A DNA stretch of 64,000 bases from Hemicentrotus pulcherrimus (taxonomy: Eukaryota; Echinodermata; Echinoidea; Camarodonta; Strongylocentrotidae): NCBI GenBank assembly GCA_003118195.1, contig BEXV01000438.1, positions 58,881-122,880 of the forward strand, written 5' to 3'. Under the pieces are notes generated by a model that saw only the letters and a program-made list of their open reading frames with translations, was not told the DNA's origin and made no database searches. Position numbers and translations under genes: made by a program. Below, piece by piece: positions 37,401-49,811 of this stretch; positions within the stretch are counted from its first letter, which is position 1; each line of letters starts with the position of its first letter.

Positions 37401-40400
37401 ACCAGCCTAATTTCTTTTGTCATGGAACACTCGTGCTCACCCATCTCCCCCTAAACGTACCTGGGAGAGCGAGAGAAAGAAAGAGATAGAGAAAGAGAGA
37501 GTAAGCCTCGGTGACTCCTAGAGTTCAGACGTACTTTTGCGGGTATGCATGACCCTTCTCCCTCTTTTCTTCGGTTTTCCCCCTTTTTCTTTCTCTATGT
37601 TTCATTTTTTTTTTTCGCGATAAAGTTTGATAAAGGCTAGGATCTGCAAAGTCATGTTCATTTTGTGGAATGACTCGAAAATTGCTATTGGCAGGTCCAA
37701 GGCGAGTACCACAACAACAGGAGTTGCCAGAAAGGGGAATTATCAAGCGCTGTTTTTCACATTCGCGCGATATTTTCATCTTACATCAATTCGTCATTCA
37801 AGTTAGTGATATAGACCTTCTTCGTTGCTTGGAATAGTCAGTTTGTTTAATTCATGTCAACCAACTCAAAACTTGACTTAAGAAATTATTCAAAATCGCT
37901 TTTGATGATTATTTAATACTTTGCTCACATTGATGTATATTTCATCTGTATCGTAATTTGTAGGTTTATTTGTAATGTTTAGTGTAGTATATTATTGTTT
38001 ATAATTGTATTTTTTTTTAAAGAAAGCGCTTTATAAGCTCCGTTTTATTATTATTATCATTATATAACATACATAAGGCGATGGCATAGAATTTCTATAA
38101 GTTAAGTCAAGGGTAGCGTCAACATTGTCCGGGGTTGACATTGTGAAACTCCTAGTATTACATTGTAATACGTAAACCTCAAGGAAGGGGAAGGGGGGGG
38201 GGTGTCATGATTCGTAACATACAAAAATGCATCAATCTAATGAGAATGTTTGTTATGAATAAGCCATCTGTATCATAAGGGCGACTGACAAAATCGAATA
38301 AAATGTTTTAACATCTTCGGAAGACGAAAATTTCATCGCGAGAAAATATGATTGCTTAAAATATTTCAATTTGGCACATCTTTCAAGGTTATTTTAGAGT
38401 GACCGTACGATAAATGGAATGAAAAAATTGACTGACAGGCATTGAATTGCATAGATTGATATAAACAAACAAACACAAATGAAAACAATCCATCTACTGA
38501 TTAGATCGAGATACACGCATAGACAGATGAAATATGAAACGGTATCAAATGATTATTTGGAAATAAGCAACCCATTTTTTTGACCGATTCTCGATCCTTT
38601 ACATTTCGAATTTCACATAAAGTATCACGACGGAAACAAAGGTTGCTGATTTTCTTTAATCAAAGATTCTAACTGTTAGCATGCATGATAATAATATTGA
38701 ATGGCACGATTACAATTTATTTACCGTCAATTTTCTTCTGAATCCCTTTAAAAGGAATTCGATATGATATATTATTTGAATGCCAGGAAACAGCAATTGC
38801 CTAAACAGAGAGCCTGAAAGACACTTGAAGTATTAATCTAAACTACATAAACTCTTTCGTTCCCTGATTATGTAGAATATTATCTATGACATTCACAGTT
38901 AATACAATAATATTTTTCGCAAGCCTCCGCTCTCGCATTGTTTTACATTATAATACGTGTCCTTCACACAGGGTTTATATCGATGTAGTACTTAAAAAGT
39001 AATTTGATGCTCCGAAACATGCCTCAGCTGCCAATCAGAAACAGGTGATTATTAATACCTAATCTGGTCATGTTCCAAAGTTTTGAAGCACGACAGAATG
39101 AGTGATAATATTTTAGAGGGATACAAATTAGAGAAGAATTGGGCAGCGAAATTAGCATGTTTTAGAAATTCATCGGAATAATTAGTGAATTGCATGCGAC
39201 ATCGTCGCAAAAGTGCTGACAGACACATGGAAACATACCTTATAAAGGCCCTATGTTTATACCAAGGGCTCTTTTTTCATTTTATGTAATTATCCGTTTA
39301 CTCATTGAAGTTTATGTTTGCTCAGTCATCATGTTTTTTGTTATTCTTAGCGGGAACCTCCACCCCGACGATATAAAAATATTTGTGTGTATTTATTTAA
39401 TTGAATTGCGAGAACATGATACCAAAGATGCCGTGTGTATTACTGTTACAATTTCATGACACTTCTGTAATAATTTTACACATTTTGTGTAATATTTGTG
39501 TATCGCTGTGTACGTTTAGATTTAATGAGGGAATATACAAACTGTTCGTTCGATTTGTCTTTCACCATTTTGGTTGTTTTTGTTGAGCAAGTTAGTATAG
39601 TACAGTAGAAAGTGGAAATGGGGATGAATTGTCATTGTCAATTAATAATGAATAAATAATGACCATAAGCCCAAATCCTTGGCACACGACCTTTTCTCCA
39701 CATTTTTATTTAATCTAGTTCTGATTGATGTGACATCGTAGGCAAGTTGCCCATTTCCGGGATTTGTTTACTAATGTTTAGAGATAACTTTTTAATTTTT
39801 TTATTTATTGCCCTCCCTCCATCCTTCGCCTTCTCCCCCTTCCGTCCCATCCCATCCCTCATACCCACCCGCACCCGGTTTCGAGCACCGCACAAAGTCA
39901 TATGCAATCACAATTTAACAAAAACACACGTTAGAATATTGAATGCATGATACCCTTACGCTTGCAACGGTGTTCAGAATGCCCCATTTTTTTTTTTATA
40001 AAACGGGGCTAAAAGCGAGGAAAATACATGCATTTTATTGAAATGGTAAGAAAACAGAATCGCATCTATAATGATCATTGAAATGACCGAATGCCATTTT
40101 GTGACGGGAATAATGATACGTCAATAAAATGGCGCCGGTTTCAAAATGGCGCCCTTCTGGCACCGCGCGCACCTTCGTGTCCATTGTTCTGCGAGTCAGA
40201 CTTTTTGGATAACCGCACAATAATTAGCAGATTTAAGGCTTTACTCTTCGCATGCCCTAATTATTCCTTTAATCAGGTTAAGGGCAACAGTTGACGTTGC
40301 TCATTTCGCTTTTCAGCTGATTGGGACAATTTGCCAGAGAGATTTAAACCACGCATGCTTTTTGTCTGTTGATAGTATCTCATAACCTAATGGCTCTACA

Positions 40401-43400
40401 AATGTGAAACATTATCATACAAATGTCATGTCTTAAGTGTCATTTATCATGCTTATGACGATCCAACACAAGCCTTGTCCTTGTCCAAAATCTTGTCACC
40501 TGCTTTATTGAAATGCGAACACTGACTAAAAAAATAATTTTAAAGAAAACTTGAAATAAAAGCAAGTGCGTGTTTTCTTCGACTGTTATGGTTATGGTTC
40601 TATTCGAGCTTGTGCTGTTGTGACGCAAGGATAGATACCATGTTTTCTTCAAGTCCAAATTTAAAGTTGACAGGGGTGTTTTGGTTCTGATTGCACGATC
40701 GGAAACCGGGCGGAACGAATCCCTTAACCGTTCTTCCTGGGGAGCTACTTTTATTCACCCCAATACAACCAGCGTGTAACAATTCACTCCCAATTTACCG
40801 GGGCTTTGACGGACGACAAAAATGATTTCCTCGGAAGGGGTTTTATCCATTACGCTCCAATCATCGAGCTATAACGCTAGAGATTCGATTGAGGACGTGA
40901 CGAAGAGTTTTAGGCACCTTTTCCCACGGTTCATTGATTGGAAACCATCTAAATGAACGGATCATGAAAAGAAGTTCTGGTCAATCAACTCAGCAGATTT
41001 TCCTTTATTTCTACACGATTATTCTGATGACAACTAATATTAATAACCATAATAATAAACACTATTCTTTTTTACGATAATACTGAGATACCCTGATATT
41101 GTTTAATTATGTTTCAACATTGATTAAGTAATAAATCCAAATAGTAATATCAATAAAACATATAGATGTTTCATGTATTAATGTTCAAACAATATTGGTG
41201 AGCTTTTGTTGTTTTGCGAAAACTATGCAGAAAAGGGCAGCTATATTAGACAAAAATCAAATCATGAGCTTTTGAACGGTGCCTAAACAAGTTCTCGCAA
41301 CCAAGTTATAAGGGCATTGATACTTGTCACTTTACAAACGTAAGGAAGGAATGTTTGTTTGTTCTTGTTTTCATTTAAATTCCACTTTCCGTTTTCTACA
41401 TCATAAAGATACCAACAGATTGGTTAAGAGTTACGCCAAGGTACACAACGTCACTTTCGTTTCCAAATACCAAGCTACTTTAGCATTAATAACGGTCCGT
41501 GGTTTAGGGTTGATGGTGTCCTTTTATTCCATGGATCCGCATTTCCAATTAACCAATTCTGTCATCGAATTATAGCTGGGAACAACTTGCGATCATAGTA
41601 CATAATAACGCATATAGTCAGTCTCTTCGCGAAGCTACGGGTCACAGTACTACATTACGTAAGGGCCTGGCGCTTCGGATAATCTCCCCCTAATTTAAAA
41701 TGTCCCAAGATCGCGTCACTAATTAGCTAGCATTCTTTTGTAACTTATCCAAAGACTGACATTTATAGGTGGGTTCTTCACACTTCTTCAGTTCCGTTTT
41801 GGTTTCCCCATCTCGATACTGTCCTTTGGGGCAGTGAAGATTTGGATTGTGGCGGCGAGAGAAACAGCTGTATTTCCGCTGGTATTGAATGCGGCTGCCC
41901 AGTGAATAGTCCCCGGTGACAAACCGTTAATTGCAGATGCATCTCCCCCTTCCCTCACCCGATAGCCCTTCAAGGTCACTGCGCTATCACTTTCTTAGGA
42001 GAGGCTCAAGACAATTTCTCATTCTCTATTGTTCTGTCATTGTCCTCGATCTTTATTCCTTATTGTAATACTTCTAGGTTAACGTGTTTGAAGTAAAAGA
42101 AAAGAAATCAGTATCTCAGTAATTAACGTACATGTATATCGGATGTAAAATGCTGATCATCTTTTATTGCTAACGGATGTATTACAGTAACATTAAATGG
42201 CGAAGGTAACATATCTTTGAAGCTCTCTTCCGATGTTCACTAATGTGTGAAAATTACCTTTTTGTTACGTTCTAAAATGAAGACTTTGCTTATCATCGCC
42301 ATGAGTAAACATGGTAAAGAGAAAGTAAAAATGAGTTAGATACTTTAACATGTGACTACAGTCCTTGATTCTTTTCATTCAGATGATGACCAAAAAATAC
42401 TTTTTCTGTCAAAAGTCATTCTTGAAAGAATACATTAACAATGAATCATGGCGTCCACTTATAACATGCAAGACCAGGGGAGCGTTTCACAAAACTTGTC
42501 ATCAGTGACAAATGACAGTTTTTGTTATAAGCTAGTGAAATCCTTGCTTCTGATTGGCTATCAGCAGATTTGTCACTGAATTTTGTCATTTGTCATTGAA
42601 AGAAGGCTTTGTGAAACGGGACACAGGATGGTAATGTAATGTTAATGATGATATACATTTCGGTACATATACCACTGATATTATTGTAGTATATATTGTC
42701 AGGAATTGCTATCAAAATGTACATATTTTGATTTTCATTCATCACCTTGAAGTAGACCTCGTCTAGTACAAGTTTGGTTTGGTACTGTTTTATCCCTTCA
42801 AGATTGATTCATTCGTAGATAATATATCACAAAAGCGGAATATTCACACTGAGATGAAAGATATTGAGACCTACTTCAAACTTGATCCCGATTGCAGAGG
42901 AGATACAATTTTGTTGTTGTATTTTTTGATGAAAATTTCCGGTGTTACTATTCTTTTGGGAGATGTCAATGTATATAGAGTCGATATCCGACTTTTCGCT
43001 TCAATCAAATGACGATGGAAACAATTACCAGTCTCGCCCACATATTCCATCAATATTTCTCTATGAACATTTAAATGTCTTGAAAACATGTTCCATCTGA
43101 CGGCTGGCGGACACTCTTGGAAGATGTGCGAACAAGGATATTCCTAATATTCAGGATAGTTTTTCAAACATGTTTTCCTCCTTTCCCCCAATTCTTGTTT
43201 TCACCCTCCCTTGGAGTATATTGAATCAGTAGTAAATAAATACAATGAGGGAATATTGTGCTACAGTAGCGACTCATTTGGAGGGGTAACCTCCACGATT
43301 TCCCCGGGGCGGGTCCGCGACGCCACTGTCTCAATCTTCGATATAAAAGCATAAATCACGGGCAGCGAACGCGGACGTTTGGGGACGCGAGTAACCCGCC

Positions 43401-46400
43401 TTCAAAGCTTTGGCGCCGAAATTGAACATTAAAATTTCCAAGCTGTCGTCTGCTTATTTCGCAGATTTAACTTTACAGCTCAATGAGCTATTGTTTGGCA
43501 ACCTTCGAGTGGTGTTTATATTGATTACGGGAAGGAAGACACGGAGTCGCAGGAAGAGGAATTGTCATGGGTTAATTATTCCGCCGCCAAATATCGCCTC
43601 TTCCATTCGTCGCCAAACTTTAATGTGACATTTTAAAACGGAAATAAAGAAATATACTCGTACAGGAAAAGCAAAAGGGTAATAGAAGGATCAGAACAAA
43701 TTGGCAGATATTCAAAACAAAAATAGGAAGGAAACAAGAGGACGAAGATGGTGATGATGAAAATAGATTAGTAACGTATTGGATGTGAGTGATGATAAAA
43801 ATTGAAAAGAAGTGGTGGAGGAGGGGAGGAGGGGGAGAAGGGGTCTGAGAAATTGATTTGTTGACGGTGAGTGAAATATTGGAAGGGGTGTTGCGACCGT
43901 TGCCATTTATTTACTTCAATATGTAGAGAGAGAAAACAATCGTATAAGTTTTGTCATTCCACCCCATGTCTTAATGTTTCCCACCTATAGTTGATTCTTA
44001 GTTTCCCTCTCGGTCTGGTTCCTTTTAACTCTCCTTCCAACAAAATTATTCACACGCCGTTCATTAAACAATTTGTCGCCAGCAGAGCGGGATGGTGTCG
44101 AATTCTATACATCAAACAAACTTCGGACCGTTCATAAATTCGTGTAAGTGTAACGCTCATGCAAGTTCATAGAAAAAGGGTAAATTATCACTTTTTTTAA
44201 TTTACGCTCAATAACAAATGACAGGCTTTTCTACGCTTTAAAAGTGAAACAACATTTTGCCAACATAGTTAATAATTCCTTCAGGATCAAACCAGTGCTT
44301 GTTTCGACAAAATCTGTCTTCATTTTATCAAGGAACGTTACATTTTTTAATTATTGGGAAAAAATAGGAGATCAAAATTGTTATCGGTTTGCCTATTCAT
44401 ATTGCTAAATTTACAGTATTTTCAGGAAATTGATTTAGCGACATCTTTGTTTTTCAAAATTTTCTTAACTTTTATAAACGAGCACACACAGGGCAATAAT
44501 TCACCTTGAACAAAAAAAGCGACAAGGGGAACTGTTCGTGCTGTGCTGCGCAGAAATGTTACCAAGCATCAAAATGAATCTCGTAAATTGAATTTGTTCC
44601 CTTGTATGAGTTTGCCAAACGAAGTTTAATTTTTCGTTTCCCGCCAATTTTATTCCTTTTCCTTCTTTTTCTGTCAGAGTTTTTTTTTTATTATTTGTTT
44701 ATTAGTTAACACAAATTTGTCATCGATTGAACAGACATTCCCTTAATAGATGATCTGGATTTCCAAGGTAGAATTCAGAGAAAAAACGAAAACAAAAAAA
44801 TGAAAATAAATCCCAGAAAACAAAAGGAGCAAAAATAAGGAATAAATAATTGAATGAATAGTTGTTAAGTTATTAGTACTATTATTATCATCACCCCGGT
44901 CACTGGATTCAAATCGCTGTTCTGCGCAATACAGTGCACATTCTCCACTCGTTGGGGGAGCATTCCAGCTTGTCGTCTTGTTTACGGGCGCGGCGCGCAC
45001 ATGGTGATCCAACCACGGTGACGTTCGCATACTACCGGGTGCCCAATTAACACCTGGGTGGGGAGAAGCAGTGTATATAGAAATGCCTTGCTCCATAAAA
45101 TGCAAGGACATGGGCGCCATTACATCTACGACAGATAACACCCTTGTTGTTCTGTAGTGTAAAAAAAATATGTCAAAAGTTTGAAATTTCTGTCAAATAA
45201 TTCTATGCTTAGAGAATAGCTTTTATTTGGCATACACAGTCATGGTAACATTTAAAAACACTTAGATATAGTGGTTGTTTGGATCAGAAGATTGCGCGGG
45301 TTCCAACAGACTTTAATTCCTAGGCGTTCATGCAACAAGTCCAAGGTAAAGCAATGTCTCCAAGAAGCTGAAGCCGAAATCCGTTTCGCGTTTGGGATTT
45401 ATTTCTGGATTATTAATCAACACTTATAGATCATTCTCCGTTCGCAAGATTACGTTAATTTGGTGATTCATCATCCTATAGTCGAACCATTTGAACGAGA
45501 CAACTTTACGAAAAATTCCTCGTCGAATGGCAGGGCTTTAATGCTTAGTATTTAATGCAGCGTATTGGCGATTTTATTCTCCTCCTGTGCTTGTTCGCGG
45601 CAGATTTTGGCGCGCGGGTGGATTAGGAGGGATAAGGGTTTGATACAAGTGGGGAACTAGTCACCGCTTATACATAGCCTCGCGTTTGTGATGGGGGATT
45701 TCTAAGGTGGAGCCGGGTTAATTAGTCGGAAAACTTAATTAGCTGGTGGAAATTAGGTTAAGGAATGTGTGCTCTTACACGTGAACAAGCGCCGGGGAGA
45801 GGTGTTAGGGTGGGGGCGAGGAAGGGTTGTTTAATAATAAATCGCTGTGATATCTCGATAATAATTACGATCATCGCTATATTCGCTAATTGCACGGCCC
45901 TACTTCGGGTCGGGCGGGTCGGCAAAGCGAGGAAAGCTACTCCTCTACCTCAAGTTCACTTCAAAGGATTTGCCACTAATGAGATCTTGTAAATCGGAAA
46001 TTGATATGTATTCAGTAATATCCTGGAGACAATTAATTCGACTTGTAGGGTAATACGCCGGGTCGGATTTGCGAGTTGGTACAACAGGAAGGTGACAGAG
46101 GAGGGCGTGGGGGCTCCTGGTGTGCCCCGCGTGTGCCCCGCGTGTGCCCCGCGTGAGGCTGTGTAAGGGGGTCTTCAAGCTATGGATGCCTTTAACCCAC
46201 CCAGTCCCGATATTTTTTGGGGCAAAAACAGCTTTACTACACTGTTGCCCATGAAGTTGGAATATTTTCTGTTCTTACCTCCTCTCATGGAATGGCTAGA
46301 ATATACCATATCGTCACAATCACTGCATGAAAAAAGGTTAGAAAAAATAAATCCAACTATATGGGCAAACAGTGTTGTTCGATCATCCTTGATGATAAGG

Positions 46401-49400
46401 TTTTACTACAAGGCCGACTGTTGGTTTATCGAAATTTGCTGGAAACCATATGGATTTGTATTCCTATTATAATTGGGGTAGTAAAATGTTTCCACATTTA
46501 TCGATTAGGCCTATGTTAAGATTTGATGAGGTAGCTAAGACTGTTTCTTCAATTGTTTTATGTAGGTGCTCGATACCTTGGGAGGAAGAGTATGTCTATT
46601 AATAACATGAAAAGGCAACATTACATGAACACAGATAAAATGATGCAACGCACTTCATTCAAGAGAAAGTGTCTGGAAGATATCACGCTTAACAATGGCG
46701 TGTCTCGGCTGAACATCATTGATTTAAAACATCATTTCTGCATGCTTAATTATGAAAATGTCCAGACTTTTTCCTTCTGACATGTTTTCTATATTTTTAG
46801 GGTAGAGATATGGATTTTGTCCTATGAAGTGCCCAAAACATGCTTCATCATTCCAGACAGAAGAAACCCAGACAATAGATATTAATTGACTCATCCATGG
46901 TCATACTCAATATATCCATATATGCAATACCACCATGACAAGCGTCTATTACCATAATTTTGTTAAAGTCTAGAAGTATTTTAAACTGAGTATGCTCAGT
47001 TTATAATCTTTATTCACGCTCTTCACAATGCCATCCATTTTCAATCGATCTCTCTTATGATTTATATCCTGTAAGACTCGCGTCAATATTCTATCAAATG
47101 TTTTTATGTGGGGTTCCAATTTATAGGAAATGTTCTTCTTTGTTCATTTCCTTTGTATTTTGTATGATTTAGGAATTCTGTTTGCTATTGTTTGTTTTGC
47201 TTTTACATGTATATGGTATGATACATAAAATTCAATTTCATTTAAAACACATAATCTATGTCTCTCATACAAGTGATCATTAGATGAGTGATTGTAATAC
47301 CAAGGGGTTAGTAACTCCTTGGTTTTACCTAGACAGGCATGGAAAGGGGTGGAAGGAACCTCATATTACCCTGTCATCTTAGATCTGGAATGGAGTTGTA
47401 ATTGTATTGTAATAACAGGGCCAGCCAAAGGAGGGTATTTTCTTTCGTTCCCGACCAACAACATGGGTATAAAGATGACGTACTTACGAGGGATACCAGA
47501 AAGTTTTGTTTGAAAACTCGACCCCCTTCGGTCGCGGTTGAAGAGAGGAAGAAGAGTACGCAGAGGGGTAGAGGGGTGAGGAGGATGCGGTGTGGAAGAC
47601 AGTGGGAGGGGAGTGGCGAAACAAAAGTACGTTGATCCGTGGGGTAATAGAGTTTATGAACGCCTCGGGCTCTGTTTTTGGAAGGGGGATGTTTTTGACG
47701 GTATAAATGGCTGTCAATTCCCAGCCGAGTGAAAGTGCGCGTGAACTGTCTGCGATTGCAAGGAGAAGGAAAAAAGTGCGACGAATCTTGTCCGAGTTTC
47801 CACAAAATTGTATTTCCCACCGGCTTATTGTTTAGAAAATGCCTATTGATTGGTCATTTTGAATGTAACACGTTGGATAAAAGTAATTTTCAGTGTGACT
47901 GTTTCGGTGTTCATCTCTACTTTTTGCAACCTTGTTTACGACTTTGAAATGTGTTTCCAATCTATAATAGTTTGATTTAACAGATGTATATGGTGTAGTA
48001 AATAGAGAAGAAAAGTGTTAATTGAATGAGAGAGAGAAAGAGAGAGAGAGAGAGAGCAGAGAGGGGGGGGGGTAGGGAGATTCACTTTTCAGAAGGGCAG
48101 GCAAAAATTAAGTGAATATTGATTAAAACAATTTTGAAAACGGATGCAAATCGGCGATTATAGAACAGGGGATCCTAATAAACATTAAGGATTTTGCAAT
48201 GTGGGATTTTATTTACAGAGGTAGTGATAACAACATGACGACCTGTTTACCCATATTAAAGACCACGCCCAGATTTGTACTTTTAACTAGTATAATTTAA
48301 TAGATATTAATGGGAAAAAGACTCAAGTTCCAAGAAAAACGAACCTAAAATTATGACGTAACCGGGTTGAAATATTACTCCAACGACTTACGACTTTCCA
48401 AAGTCAAGAAATGACGTCAGATGTGCAACTGTTCGTCATCGGGTTCTCCTGGTTATAACACGGAAGTGATTGTAGGGTAAAACCCACATTACTCAGTATG
48501 TGTATATTTTTAGAATAGGCTCAGGTTTTAGACCCTTAAGAATGTGTAGGATGTGGCCAAATGCGAAAATTGCACAAAATTCAATAACATCTCAGAATGA
48601 GGAGCCGCCCCTTGTTGTACATTGTTTCGTTTTACCACAACTACTGTAACTTTCTATTGTCAGCTCTTTCAGTAAAATTATTCCTTTAAAAGTCGTGATA
48701 TTTTCATACCCCCTTAACAAAATATAGGAAAGTTTATATCATGACCTAAACTTAGATAACCTTCGAGAAACCTTGGCTAAGCTTTGGAAAGGTGGCATCG
48801 ATTTAATATTTTTAGATTCAGCTGGTCTATATTTTAGTCTGACCTTTTGCAAATTTGATTTTACGTTATGAATATAAGTTTGGAAAAACAAAAAAACATT
48901 TGTCATCAAACGGAATAAACAGTCACTCATTTCGAAGTTTTTTCAAGACATATACTGCCTGGATTTTAAGACTAAGGTCCACTTATGACAGAGAGGGGTG
49001 TCGCTGTACAGAGGTGACAAGATTGCAACGCCATGTCGGAAATTCGGTTAGTTCCCTCCAATTTGTTGTCGAGTTAGCGGTCACAATTTGGAGGGAAACG
49101 GGGGAAATTGCAAACCATCTCAATATTTTCCGCTAGAGGGAAATATCGGTACCCAGGGACATATCCGTATTGATAGAAATTAATCAGATTTTTTTTTGCG
49201 AGGATGAATTGCTGAGGTTGACTTGTACTCGCTTGCCCCAGATAAGAGAAAGTGGTTCTGATTTTAGATGATATGGGCGAAGGGGATTCCCCTACCCGAA
49301 TAGAATCTGAATAGATCATGGGTATTTGTTTAATTGAAAATCACATCGAGTCAGCGCCGGTATTGATAGGATTGCTTATTTTAATTTCGAAACATTTAAT

Positions 49401-49772
49401 CCGTGCATCATCATTACGAATATTGTTCATTAACGAATATTGTTCATTTTAGTTAATTGTGTACACTTGGCACCTGTTTCGTGCCTCTCTCTCTCTCTCT
49501 CCATCCGCCTCCCTCTCTTTCCCATGTCGCTGAACTCTGAGTGAGAGTAACCACAACATTTGCAAAATGTATGGTCCCCTGTTTTAGCTCTTAATAGGAA
49601 TACAGCGACGAGATCCTTCTCTATCATCTTGTCTCCATCTCTTATTGCATTAAGTAGGAGGAGGACCAAGGGATTGTGAATCGAAGCCTTTGGATTTCGG
49701 GTGTTGTTCTTAAATCGAGATGCTATTTGTCTTTAAAAACGCCCTGATAATTGAACGTTACCGTTCTTCTGA

Positions 49773-49811
<39 letters not shown>

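Larger units (their letters stand above)
28509..38021. other. Intron 1, middle part: no gene seen
   Basis: Apart from the MITE, hairpin and repeat fragments listed separately, it holds a single N at 29209, a GA run at 36203-36236, and two E-boxes, CACCTG at 36152 and CAGGTG at 36180. G+C-richer islands occur at about 33060-33420 and 35380-35740. No splice-bounded coding frame was found. Confidence 0.5.

Noticed and set aside
44743..45141. 132-codon minus-strand frame in intron 1
   Set aside because: No recognisable domain, no splice or promoter context, and a Leu/Phe-rich C-terminal half typical of AT-rich noncoding DNA.
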